From the NCBI GenBank assembly GCA_902777275.1, contig CACYTI010000011.1, positions 1 to 64,000 on the forward strand: a stretch of DNA of 64,000 bases, in the 5' to 3' direction. This stretch comes from an uncultured Ruminococcus sp. GTDB lineage: Bacteria; Bacillota; Clostridia; Oscillospirales; Acutalibacteraceae. The notes under the pieces are model-generated. The model was not told the DNA's origin and did not search any database. It saw only the letters and a program-made list of their open reading frames with translations. The position numbers and the translations under genes are program-made. Of the stretch, positions 7,782 to 15,805 are shown one piece after another. How positions within the stretch are numbered: position 1 is the first letter of the stretch; each line of letters starts with the position of its first letter.

Positions 7782-8159
7782 ATGATAGATTTTGACAGCG
7801 GAAGCGTTCTTAACCTTAAGCAAGCTAATATTACCGACGGAGAAAAGCTTGTCGGTCCCTTGCTCATCGAGGGCGAAAATGTCGTTTCCGCATACCACGA
7901 GGCGCGTGACTTTGTGGTGTTCACAAACAAGCGCCTTATAACGGTCAACGTTCAGAAGCTGACGGGCAAGAAGAAGGATTTTACCACGTTGCCTTACTCC
8001 AAAATTTCGGTTTTCTCGGTTGAGACTGCGGGAGTAATGGATCTTGACAGCGAGCTTGATTTGTGGTTCAGCGGTTTGGGTCACGTCCGTCTGGAGTTTA
8101 CGGGACGGAGCGATATCCTTGAAATCGGCAAAATAATTGCGAGCTACGCATTGAGATGA
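7782..8159 (+). CDS. Bacterial PH-domain protein
   Basis: A 124-residue protein made almost entirely of one bacterial pleckstrin-homology-like domain (bPH_1 type): FVVFTNKRLITVNVQ, the KKDFTTLPYSKISVFSVETAG strand pair, and a final helix ILEIGKIIASYAL. The longer reading from 7695 has no ribosome site, while GGAGGAAG sits just before the ATG at 7782. It follows the zinc-ribbon gene by 14 bp. There is no membrane segment. The family is widespread in Firmicutes; ligand and role are unknown. Confidence 0.82.
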   Translation: MIDFDSGSVLNLKQANITDGEKLVGPLLIEGENVVSAYHEARDFVVFTNKRLITVNVQKLTGKKKDFTTLPYSKISVFSVETAGVMDLDSELDLWFSGLGHVRLEFTGRSDILEIGKIIASYALR

Positions 8160-8167
8160 ATATTGGA

Positions 8168-8192
8168 GCCGCCGTTTTTTCGGCGGTTTCTT
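8168..8192 (+). terminator. Terminator after the PH-domain gene
   Basis: CCGCCG (8169-8174) and CGGCGG (8181-8186) around a T-loop, then TTTCTT. Short but GC-rich. Confidence 0.7.
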
Positions 8193-8200
8193 AATTTGTG

Positions 8201-8229
8201 TTGAAAATTAGGAATCTTTATGATACAAT
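8201..8229 (+). promoter_or_regulatory. Promoter of the two-helix membrane protein gene
   Basis: TTGAAA (8201-8206), 17 bp, TACAAT (8224-8229). It lies inside the longer open frame starting at 8198, which argues that the true start is the ATG at 8285. Confidence 0.7.
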
Positions 8230-8284
8230 GGTAATCGGCAAATATCGGGAGATTTCACTTCCCGAAAATGAAGGAGCTGTGAAA

Positions 8285-8827
8285 ATGGAAGGCTTTGGCT
8301 TTGTTGAACAGGTGGTCAAGCGCGACAAGACCGCAAAAAATATGGCGATCAAAATTTTGGCGGTGACGCTGCTTATCGTTATACCGCTTATTTTCGTTTT
8401 TCTCGGTAGGTTCGTGCCTTACCTTGTTATGGTGGGATTCTTTCTGTTTATCGGAGGAATCTATGTTGTATGGTGGATATTCACCTCTCAGAGGGTCGAG
8501 TATGAGTATTCGATAAACGGCGATTCCCTTGATGTTCACAGAATAGTATCGCTGCGAAAAAGAAAGAAAATTTGCAGCATTCCCATTAAGGATATCGAAA
8601 GCATGAAGTTAGGCGACAGCGAGGTCCGTGACCGCAATTTCCGCAAGGTTTATGTTGCGGCGAAGAATATGAACGACACCGAAAACAACCGTTACGCTGT
8701 TTTTGTCGAGCCTACTTACGGAAAATGTCTGTTGGTGTTTAATCCCAACGACGATATTCTCAACGCGATGAAGCCATATATGCAAAGGGAGCTTGTCGTC
8801 GAGCTTTTCTACAAGAATAAAAAGTGA
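8285..8827 (+). CDS. Two-helix membrane protein, DUF6106-like
   Basis: A 180-residue protein with two adjacent transmembrane helices (about 21-43 and 47-66, IKILAVTLLIVIPLIFVFLG and VMVGFFLFIGGIYVVWWIF) followed by a cytoplasmic PH-like strand domain (VEYEYSINGDSLDVHRIVSL, KKICSIPIKDIESM, ending RELVVELFYKNKK). From memory this layout matches DUF6106. The start at 8285 is chosen for AAGGAG and because a promoter occupies the upstream part of the frame. The next gene, nnrD, starts 4 bp after the stop, so they are coupled. Function unknown. Confidence 0.72.
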   Translation: MEGFGFVEQVVKRDKTAKNMAIKILAVTLLIVIPLIFVFLGRFVPYLVMVGFFLFIGGIYVVWWIFTSQRVEYEYSINGDSLDVHRIVSLRKRKKICSIPIKDIESMKLGDSEVRDRNFRKVYVAAKNMNDTENNRYAVFVEPTYGKCLLVFNPNDDILNAMKPYMQRELVVELFYKNKK

Positions 8828-8830
8828 GTC

Positions 8831-9697
8831 ATGGAGTATATTGACTGCGCGATCGTTAAAAGAGCGGTGGGGTACAGACCCGACGACGCCCACAAAGGCA
8901 CAATGGGCACGCTGCTGAGCGTGTGCGGAAGCTACGGAATGGCGGGTGCTTGCCTTCTGAGCGGAACGGCGGCGCTGCGCAGCGGCATTGGTTTGCTCAA
9001 ATGCGCCCTGCCCAAGAGCATCTATCCCATAGCCGCCTGCCGAATGCTTGAAAGCGTATATCTTCCTCTTGAGGAGAATGCCGACGGAAGGACCGCCGCC
9101 TCCAATCTGCCCGTGCTGCTTGAACAAAAAGCCGACGCGGTGCTGCTCGGCTGCGGACTAAGCGTGTGCGGAGACACACGCGAGCTTGTCAGGGGCTTTA
9201 TTGTGCGCTGCTGCAAGCCAATGATCCTCGATGCCGACGCGCTCAACTGTATATCGGATGATCCTGCGGTTCTGCGCAATGCTCACGCTCCCGTTATAAT
9301 AACCCCTCACCCTATGGAAATGGCAAGGCTAACCGGAGTCACAGCCGCCGAGGTAAATGCCGACCGCGAAAGAACAGCACGCGAATTTGCCGCGCGCTAT
9401 AACGTGACCGTCGTGCTGAAAGGAGCGGGAACGGTAATAGCCGCCCCCAACGGAAGGACTTTGATCAACCCGACGGGAAACAGCGGCATGGCGACCGGAG
9501 GAAGCGGCGACGTGTTGGCAGGTATCTGCGCTGCTCTCACGGCACAGGGCAGGGACCCCTTTGACTGTGCCTGCGCTGCGGTGTATCTGCACGGGCTTGC
9601 GGGAGACTTTGCGGCAAAACGCCTCGGCAAGATATCGATGCTCCCGAGCGATATCATAGACGAGCTTCCGAACGCGTTTATATCTTGTCTTGCGTGA
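8831..9697 (+). CDS. nnrD: ADP-dependent NAD(P)H-hydrate dehydratase
   Basis: A 288-residue ribokinase-like enzyme that repairs hydrated NADH/NADPH using ADP. Diagnostic features are KGTMGTLLSVCGSYGMAGA near the N terminus, DADALNCI in the middle, ITPHPMEMARL, and the nucleotide-binding signature GNSGMATGGSGDVLAG near 217-231 with its catalytic Asp. The usual N-terminal epimerase (NnrE) half is absent, so this is the stand-alone dehydratase and the epimerase must be elsewhere. It starts 4 bp after the preceding membrane-protein gene, and GC content looks higher than in that neighbour. Confidence 0.92.
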   Translation: MEYIDCAIVKRAVGYRPDDAHKGTMGTLLSVCGSYGMAGACLLSGTAALRSGIGLLKCALPKSIYPIAACRMLESVYLPLEENADGRTAASNLPVLLEQKADAVLLGCGLSVCGDTRELVRGFIVRCCKPMILDADALNCISDDPAVLRNAHAPVIITPHPMEMARLTGVTAAEVNADRERTAREFAARYNVTVVLKGAGTVIAAPNGRTLINPTGNSGMATGGSGDVLAGICAALTAQGRDPFDCACAAVYLHGLAGDFAAKRLGKISMLPSDIIDELPNAFISCLA

Positions 9698-9745
9698 GAC
9701 TTATGAGATTAGCACATACACAAATTCAAATGGCAATGTTTAAGG

Positions 9746-9798
9746 AAAGGCGCTGTGAAGATGGGAAGCTCAATGCTTTGTCTCTTTACAGCGCCTTT
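9746..9798. repeat. Inverted repeat downstream of nnrD
   Basis: AAAGGCGCTGT (9746-9756) and ACAGCGCCTTT (9788-9798), an 11-bp perfect pair with a 31-nt loop. It may terminate nnrD or mark an IS end; only a weak T-run follows. Confidence 0.5.
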
Positions 9799-10033
9799 GT
9801 CCCTGATAGCAAACAAGACTGTTTTTAGAGATTCCCTTTAGTATGTTGACCTGATTATATCCCAAACGACCTGTGGTTTTCGCAGTGCCTTTGAGATACT
9901 TTTCTGCTCCTATCGTCTCCATTGCGTGGTCAAACGCTATTACCGGATCAGAAATGTCCAACGATTCTGAAATAAATACCGGAAATCTTTCTTGCTTTGG
10001 TGTATGATTGTTCTCGGTATAGTTGTTATTCAC
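9770..10033 (-). pseudogene. N-terminal remnant of an IS transposase
   Basis: About 87 residues from a GTG at 10033 (an ATG at 10060 lies inside a hairpin). The segment FPVFISESLDISDPVIAFDH, then GRLGYNQVNILKGI, resembles the N-terminal domain of IS1182-like or similar DDE transposases, where a helical substrate-recognition region precedes the catalytic core. The core (DDE triad) is absent and the frame ends after a short unrelated tail, so this is a fragment. It lies between the inverted repeat at 9746-9798 and the perfect 13-bp hairpin at 10053-10088, which may be the edges of the decayed element. The family name is from memory of the domain. Confidence 0.55.
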
Positions 10034-10052
10034 AAATTCATTATAACACAAA

Positions 10053-10088
10053 AGGCACATAACCGTCTGTACTTTCGGTTATGTGCCT
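10053..10088. repeat. Perfect 13-bp hairpin at the 5' side of the IS remnant
   Basis: AGGCACATAACCG (10053-10065) pairs perfectly with 10076-10088. Read on the minus strand it is followed by TTTTG. It could be an element-protective terminator or an element end. Confidence 0.6.
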
Positions 10089-10202
10089 CACGTCAGTCTA
10101 ATTTGTTGATAGTTTTGATATTTTCCCGATTTGGGTTGTAGGGGTGATCGTGCCTTCTTGTTCCCGACGATCACTGCCGTTATAACATTTTTTCTTCCTT
10201 CA

Positions 10203-11732
10203 TTATTGCTTCTCTGTTCCGGCGTTATCGTAAGGTCCGTTGTATTTAAAGCCGACCATGGTCAGATCGTCAAACTGAGGAGCTTCTTTTACAAAGGCGT
10301 CAACAGCAGCGCGGACGCCCGACAGCACCTCCTTCTGCGAAGCGCCCTTGGGAACGGCGTTGAGGGCGTCAATCGTGCGGGCTGTGCCGAATAGCTTATT
10401 GTTAGCGTCTGTTGCCTCAGCTACGCCGTCGGTGTAGACAAATATGCTGTCGCCCTTTTTGAGCTGTATTTCGGTATTTTTATACCTGGCTATATCCATC
10501 GCGCCGATCGCAAGCCCGTGCTTGTCTTTCAGGAGCTCGTATTTGCCGTTGACGTTTATCATCGGATACTCATGGCCGGCGCTCGCGGTGGTGAGCTTTC
10601 CCGTGCTGATCTCAAGTATACCAAGCCATACAGTTACGAACATATGAGCGTCGTTACTGACGCAGACCTGCTTGTTGACCCTTCCGAGTATCTCTGCCGG
10701 GGTGCCTCCCATTAATGCGTGGTCGTTGATAAGGATCTTCGAGGACATCATAAACAGCGCTGCGGGAACTCCCTTTCCGGATACGTCCGCAATAACGACT
10801 GCAAGGTGATCGTCGTCTATCATGAAGAAGTCATAAAAATCTCCGCCGACCTCCTTTGCAGGATCCATGGAAGCAAAGATCTCAAATTCCGAGCGTTCGG
10901 GAAAGGGCGGGAAGATTGAAGGCAGCATACTCGCCTGAATATCGGTAGCCATATTCAGCTCTGTCTGCGTGGACGCAAGCTCTAAGCTCTTTTCGTTGAA
11001 AATGATGCAGTACATTACGATCAGCGACATCAGCATCATGCCGTACTGTCCCGAGTTTCCAAAGTTTCCGTTGAGAACATATTCCACGATCGGGAACAAT
11101 ACAAAGGTCATAGCGGCTGCTTTCTGGCGGCGCGGACTGTGGTTGCGGGTGATCAGCACGATCGTCATTACCATCACGAACAAAAGATATATATCCTCTA
11201 CCCCCACGATTTTGGTCATCTGATACGTACCGTCGGCGCTGACCGAAAACGTGACCGGATAGAAAATATTGGATAACAAGACAAAGAACTCGACCGCAAT
11301 CAGGATAATGATTATACGGTTGGTCACCCGGGCAAGCTTGCCCTCAAAATTGAGCAGCTCCCTGACATACCTGTAGAGAAGATAAATCAGTGGCAAATCG
11401 AGCAGCTTGCTGATCAGGCAGAAGATGAAGAAGACGTTTCTCTGCTCCGGTATATGTGTGGTGAAAAACAACGTCTCGTTTACGGCAAAGCTGGCGCTGA
11501 CCAGAACGATCAGGAAACGGAAGGTTTTCATTCCGTTTCCCTCCTGCTTCATTGAGCCGAAAAACAGTGCCGCGCAGATCAGCGAACCCATAGAGTCCAC
11601 TCCGGAATCAAACAGATACGGCTGCAGCCTTCCCTCAATGAAAAAATAATAGCTGAGTACACCGATATAAATTGTTGACGCAATGGTGAAAATCAATCCG
11701 TATGTTTTGATATCTTTTAATTTCTTGATCAT
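10203..11732 (-). CDS. Membrane-bound PP2C (SpoIIE/RsbU-type) serine phosphatase
   Basis: A 509-residue protein. Residues 1-245 hold about seven or eight transmembrane helices (for example YGLIFTIASTIYIGVLSYYF, MSLIVMYCIIF), a short linker helix follows (ELNMATDIQASMLPSIFPPFPE, typical of the RsbU signalling linker), and residues 275-495 form the SpoIIE-type PP2C domain with GGDFYDFF, VIADVSGKGVPAALFM, FVYTDGVAEA and QFDDLTM metal-binding motifs. It should dephosphorylate a serine-phosphorylated partner such as an anti-sigma antagonist, in response to a membrane signal. No STAS or anti-sigma gene is adjacent. It is divergent from the XRE-receiver gene across 283 bp that hold the shared dyad site. 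Confidence 0.88.
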   Translation of the reverse strand: MIKKLKDIKTYGLIFTIASTIYIGVLSYYFFIEGRLQPYLFDSGVDSMGSLICAALFFGSMKQEGNGMKTFRFLIVLVSASFAVNETLFFTTHIPEQRNVFFIFCLISKLLDLPLIYLLYRYVRELLNFEGKLARVTNRIIIILIAVEFFVLLSNIFYPVTFSVSADGTYQMTKIVGVEDIYLLFVMVMTIVLITRNHSPRRQKAAAMTFVLFPIVEYVLNGNFGNSGQYGMMLMSLIVMYCIIFNEKSLELASTQTELNMATDIQASMLPSIFPPFPERSEFEIFASMDPAKEVGGDFYDFFMIDDDHLAVVIADVSGKGVPAALFMMSSKILINDHALMGGTPAEILGRVNKQVCVSNDAHMFVTVWLGILEISTGKLTTASAGHEYPMINVNGKYELLKDKHGLAIGAMDIARYKNTEIQLKKGDSIFVYTDGVAEATDANNKLFGTARTIDALNAVPKGASQKEVLSGVRAAVDAFVKEAPQFDDLTMVGFKYNGPYDNAGTEKQ

Positions 11733-11881
11733 ATTTTCCCTCCGTAATGTGGATATTACTGATTTATTTATGTAAACTCTGCCGGCGCAGTACGCCGGAC
11801 AACAGTCTGCACAAGATGCACTTAGGAAAATGCATATATATCCTATTTTATTATACTATTTTTTATCGCATTATCCAAGGG

Positions 11882-11902
11882 GGTGTTCCAAAATGGAACA
11901 GG
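11882..11902. promoter_or_regulatory. Dyad operator shared with the ABC exporter promoter
   Basis: GGTGTTCCA-AAA-TGGAACA, with an imperfect outer right arm. Its centre (11892) lies 28 bp before the first base of the TTGATT box of the XRE-receiver promoter. The same dyad sits at 17682-17704 at 29 bp from the exporter -35. The position suits an activator. Confidence 0.65.
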
Positions 11903-11919
11903 TAATTTGCGAAAAAATA

Positions 11920-11948
11920 TTGATTTGTCCATTGTTTTTGTTTATTAT
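11920..11948 (+). promoter_or_regulatory. Promoter of the XRE-receiver/LytS operon
   Basis: TTGATT (11920-11925), 17 bp, TATTAT (11943-11948). The dyad operator lies just upstream. Confidence 0.55.
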
Positions 11949-12015
11949 AGTAGTATTATGGGAAATATGTACGCAAATAGCATAACAACTACTATAAACT
12001 ACGGAGCATGATACA

Positions 12016-12615
12016 ATGAATCAGTTTTTTTCGGAGACCTTAAGAAAAATACGGGATGAAAAAGGGCTTTCCCGGCAGGAATTGGCTGATAAGATGTACG
12101 TTACACGTTCCACTGTGACCCGGTGGGAGACCGGCATCCGTTTGCCGGACGCCGTGATGATCGCACGGCTCTCTGAGGTGTTAGGTACAGACATTAATTT
12201 ACTGCTCTCCGCAGCCGCGCAGAGCGATGAGTACCCTAACGTTATAATGGTGGACGACAGAAAGCTTATTCTCACCGGCGGTTTGCCGATATTGGAGGAG
12301 GTCTTTCCCAACGCGACTGTAACGGGCTTTACCGACGCGGCAGAGGCCGTTGAATACGCAAAGGTGAACCGTGTCGCACTCGCCTTTTTAGATATTGAGC
12401 TGAGGGATATTAGCGGACTGGAGGTTTGCCGCGAGCTGCTAAAAATCAATCCGCGCACCAATGTTGTGTATCTGACGGCATATATCGGTTATGCTTTTGA
12501 CGCTTGGAGCACGGGAGCGAGCGGCTTCATGCTAAAACCGATCACACCCGAAGGCGTCCGCGAACAGCTCCAAAACCTGAGATATCCTTTCCGGACGGGA
12601 GGAGAAGGCTCATGA
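12016..12615 (+). CDS. XRE helix-turn-helix / receiver fusion response regulator
   Basis: A 199-residue regulator with the domains in unusual order: an N-terminal XRE DNA-binding domain (5-62, LSRQELADKMYVTRSTVTRWETG) and a C-terminal CheY-like receiver (75-190). Receiver residues are intact: acidic pair Asp80-Asp81, phospho-acceptor Asp126 in AFLDIELRD, Thr154 and Lys174. The kinase gene starts in an ATGA overlap with this stop, so the two form a coupled two-component pair. An upstream dyad site matched at the ABC exporter suggests autoregulation and exporter control; that is inference. Typical response regulators carry the receiver first; LytTR or winged-helix outputs would be expected with a LytS-type kinase. 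Confidence 0.88.
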   Translation: MNQFFSETLRKIRDEKGLSRQELADKMYVTRSTVTRWETGIRLPDAVMIARLSEVLGTDINLLLSAAAQSDEYPNVIMVDDRKLILTGGLPILEEVFPNATVTGFTDAAEAVEYAKVNRVALAFLDIELRDISGLEVCRELLKINPRTNVVYLTAYIGYAFDAWSTGASGFMLKPITPEGVREQLQNLRYPFRTGGEGS

Positions 12616-13880
12616 CAAACTGGAGCTATATCGCGGGTTTCTCGATATCGGCCGCGCTGTTAGTGATGATGGCGTTCGGGATCGCGTTCTCCGCTTTTAT
12701 GCCTGCGCTCGATCGTTGGAGCAAGCGGTATTTCATCACATTGTTTTCCCTGTTTTTTCTCTGTATCGTCACGTGCTTTTTAGCTCTGATCTTTTGGGAA
12801 GATCCAACTATGGCTGTGGCGGCAAGGATCATATATATATTTGAAAGTCTGTTCCTCTTGACGCCGATATTTATGCCGACGATTTTTCTGCTGCATAGCT
12901 GCGGTGAAAGTCTCAAAAGCAGCCTGCTGTTCAGGATCGTGGCAGCAATGCTCTTCATATTCATCGTAATAATGCTTGTCGTTCAGTTTACTGAGGTCTT
13001 TTACTACGTTACACCGGACAATCAATTTATCCGCGGTCCGTTGTGGGCGCTGTGGTTGGCTCCGATGGTCGTGATAATGGGGCTTAACATCGAGGGAGTG
13101 ATCAAAAGGCGTAATAAGCTCTCGAAAAAGTATTATATCGCTCTGCTTATCTATCTGCTGCCGATGACAGCCGTGATAATCGTCCATATGTTCTTACCTG
13201 TTGAATTATATGTTGTTTTTGGTATGGCGCTTCTTGCGCTGATCATGTTCGGTCTGATCCTCTCGGATAACATGGAGCAATACACGCGCCAGCAGCAGGA
13301 GATCGCCCATCAGCGCGCCGGCATCATGGTGCTGCAAATGCGGCCTCACTTCATCTACAACACGATGATGAGCATTTACTACCTCTGCAAGCTTGATCCG
13401 GATAAGGCTCAGCAGGTCACGCTGGACTTCACCACCTACCTGCGCAAGAACTTCGCCGCCATTGCGAGCGAGGACACCGTACCCTTCCGCGATGAACTGG
13501 AGCATACCCGCGCTTACCTTGCCGTAGAGCAGGCGCAGTTTGAGGACAGTCTGTTTGTCAGCTTCGACACGCCGCACATAATGTTTCGTGTTCCGCCGCT
13601 GACGCTGCAGCCCATTGTGGAGAACGCCGTAAAGCACGGTATGAAATCGACCAAAGACCCAATACATATTTCTGTCATTACCCGAAAGTCGGAAAAAGGG
13701 AGCGAGATCATCGTTGAGGACAACGGCTCCGGCTTTGACCCGGTCGATGACAACGAGCCGCATATCGCGTTGAACAATATCCGTCAGAGGCTTGAAATGA
13801 TGTGCGGGGGCACTTTGGAAATTGAGGAGCGCGAGGGTGGGGGAACGTCGGTGAAGGTGACGATACCCGAAACACATTGA
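12612..13880 (+). CDS. LytS-type membrane sensor histidine kinase
   Basis: A 422-residue kinase. Residues 1-220 contain about seven transmembrane helices without a known sensor fold. The cytoplasmic part has the His_kinase-type H-box LQMRPHFIYNTM with His246, then an HATPase domain: N-box PIVENAVKHG (334-343) and G-box DNGSGFD (370-376). The longer open frame from 12504 overlaps the regulator too far; the ATG at 12612 overlaps the regulator stop in ATGA after GGAGGAG and is preferred. It should phosphorylate Asp126 of the upstream XRE-receiver protein. A strong terminator follows, so the operon is regulator plus kinase. Confidence 0.9.
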   Translation: MTNWSYIAGFSISAALLVMMAFGIAFSAFMPALDRWSKRYFITLFSLFFLCIVTCFLALIFWEDPTMAVAARIIYIFESLFLLTPIFMPTIFLLHSCGESLKSSLLFRIVAAMLFIFIVIMLVVQFTEVFYYVTPDNQFIRGPLWALWLAPMVVIMGLNIEGVIKRRNKLSKKYYIALLIYLLPMTAVIIVHMFLPVELYVVFGMALLALIMFGLILSDNMEQYTRQQQEIAHQRAGIMVLQMRPHFIYNTMMSIYYLCKLDPDKAQQVTLDFTTYLRKNFAAIASEDTVPFRDELEHTRAYLAVEQAQFEDSLFVSFDTPHIMFRVPPLTLQPIVENAVKHGMKSTKDPIHISVITRKSEKGSEIIVEDNGSGFDPVDDNEPHIALNNIRQRLEMMCGGTLEIEEREGGGTSVKVTIPETH

Positions 13881-13898
13881 AGCTCAACAAAATAAACA

Positions 13899-13943
13899 GG
13901 ACACCGCAAAACTGAGAAGATCAGTAATGCGGTGTCCTTGTCT
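13899..13943 (+). terminator. Terminator of the two-component operon
   Basis: GGACACCGCA (13899-13908) pairs perfectly with TGCGGTGTCC (13928-13937); TTGTCTGTTTT follows. Confidence 0.8.
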
Positions 13944-13971
13944 GTTTTCTTATTGACGCAGAGAAACGGTG

Positions 13972-13998
13972 CCGCCTGATCCGGATCGAATCAGGCGG
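13972..13998 (-). terminator. Hairpin at the 3' end of the ABC exporter operon
   Basis: CCGCCTGAT (13972-13980) and ATCAGGCGG (13990-13998), located 20 bp past the exporter stop. The minus-strand T-run is weak. Confidence 0.6.
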
Positions 13999-14017
13999 TG
14001 TGATGTTTGCAAATATA

Positions 14018-15805
14018 TCAGTTGAACTGAGAATTGTAGATTTCGCTGTAGAGTCCGCCAAGCTCCATAAGGGAGTCGTGGTTGCCGGTCTCTACGATGT
14101 TGCCGTCCTTCATTACAAAGATCAGGTCGGCGTTCTTGATGGTGGAAAGTCTGTGCGCGATAACAAAGCTTGTTCTGCCGCTTGTCAGAGAATCCATCGC
14201 CTTCTGGATCAGGATCTCGGTTCTGGTATCTACGTTACTGGTGGCCTCGTCGAGAATAAGCATAGGCGCGTTCTCGGTCATGGCTCTTGCAATCGTAACG
14301 AGCTGCTTCTGTCCTGCGGAGAGAGCGCTCTCCTTCTGGATCTCGGTATCAAGTCCCTGAGGCAGGGTTTCAACATAGTGGCTCAGGTTGGTCTCTTCAA
14401 GGATCTCACGAAGTCTGTTTTCGTCAACGTTCTTGAGATTGTACACGATGTTCTCTCTGAGCGTGCCGTTGATGACCCATGTCTCCTGAAGGATCATGCC
14501 GAAGATATCTCTCAGCTCCTCACGTGACATATCCTTGATGGACACGCCGTCAACCAGGATATCACCGCTGGTGATCTCATAGAAGCGCATCAGCAGATTT
14601 ACAAGCGTGGTCTTGCCGGCGCCGGTAGGTCCGATGATAGCGACCTTCATGCCGGGCTTGATTTTACCGGAGAAGTTTTTGATAGTCAGCTTCTTGGGAT
14701 CGTAACCGAAGCATACATCCTTGAATTCGACCTCGCCGCGGATATGGTTGTGGTCAAGAAGCTGTTTCTTTTCGCCCTCGTCGGGAAGCTCTTCCTGTTC
14801 GAGGAAGTTGAATACTCTGTTGCACGCAGCGGTACCGAGCTGAATGGTGGAGCTCGCCTGACCGATCTGCGCCAGAGGCTCCTGGAACAGCGATACATAA
14901 ATGATAAAGCCTGTGATAACACCGATATCGGAAATAGCGCCGTTTGCAAAAAGCAGACCCGCGACGATAAGAACTGCAGCATAGGTCAGGTAAGATACAA
15001 ACTGCATGGCAGGCTCGATCAAAGTACCGATAGCCTGTGATTTGAACAGGATAGTTCCAAACAAATCATTTTTCTGTCTGAATTCCTCAACTTTTTTATC
15101 TTCGGCGTTGAAAGCCTTGATTACGAGCTGACCGGAATAGTTTTCTTCAACGGTAGCGTTGACCTCACCAAGCAGCTTCTGGTTCTTGTCAAACAACGGA
15201 AGAGCGTACTTGAAGGTAAGACCGATGATGATAAGCATGATGGGGAGCGAGCATACGACTACGAGAGCCATCTGCCAGCAGGCAATGAACATCGCGATAA
15301 ATACGCCGATCAGCATAACGCCGGACTGCACCAGCATACTCACGGAGTTTTGCAGCGAGGTGCTGAGAATATCGACGTCGTTGGTGATAACCGAGAGGAT
15401 ATCACCGGTTTGTGTGGTATCAAAATAGTTAAGGGGCATTTTGTTGATCTTGCAGGAGATCTGCCTTCTTAAATCTTTTGAGAACTTCTGAATGATCGTG
15501 TTGAGGATAAAGCCGGAAATAAAACCGGAAATGAAGGCTATGCCTATGTATGCGACAAGGATCAAAGCGTAATTGAGCACATTGTCCATATTAATAACGA
15601 AATTGCCGCCCACAGCCTCTTTACCGACAGGCGAGATCTCGTTGGTCAGGTTGCGGATCATACCCGGTGTCAGGATCGTGAAAATGACGGAGATGATCAG
15701 CAGGACAACCGATATAATAAAGGGCGCGTAATAATGCTTGAAAGCTTTTACAAGACTGCCCAGCTTGTTCTTTTCCTTAGCAGGGGCTTTGGTGTTTGTA
15801 CTCAT
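14018..15805 (-). CDS. Heterodimeric ABC exporter subunit, canonical ATPase site
   Basis: A 595-residue half-transporter: cytoplasmic N tail, six transmembrane helices (about 30-330), then the nucleotide-binding domain with Walker A GPTGAGKTT, signature LSAGQ, Walker B MLILDEAT with the catalytic Glu, and H-loop AHRL. It overlaps the upstream half-transporter by 4 bp (ATGA), and the two should form one exporter of the BmrCD/TM287-288 type that moves drugs, lipids or peptides outward. The consensus Glu here pairs with a degenerate site in the partner. It is last in the operon, with a hairpin after the stop. The substrate cannot be read from sequence. Confidence 0.9.
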   Translation of the reverse strand: MSTNTKAPAKEKNKLGSLVKAFKHYYAPFIISVVLLIISVIFTILTPGMIRNLTNEISPVGKEAVGGNFVINMDNVLNYALILVAYIGIAFISGFISGFILNTIIQKFSKDLRRQISCKINKMPLNYFDTTQTGDILSVITNDVDILSTSLQNSVSMLVQSGVMLIGVFIAMFIACWQMALVVVCSLPIMLIIIGLTFKYALPLFDKNQKLLGEVNATVEENYSGQLVIKAFNAEDKKVEEFRQKNDLFGTILFKSQAIGTLIEPAMQFVSYLTYAAVLIVAGLLFANGAISDIGVITGFIIYVSLFQEPLAQIGQASSTIQLGTAACNRVFNFLEQEELPDEGEKKQLLDHNHIRGEVEFKDVCFGYDPKKLTIKNFSGKIKPGMKVAIIGPTGAGKTTLVNLLMRFYEITSGDILVDGVSIKDMSREELRDIFGMILQETWVINGTLRENIVYNLKNVDENRLREILEETNLSHYVETLPQGLDTEIQKESALSAGQKQLVTIARAMTENAPMLILDEATSNVDTRTEILIQKAMDSLTSGRTSFVIAHRLSTIKNADLIFVMKDGNIVETGNHDSLMELGGLYSEIYNSQFN

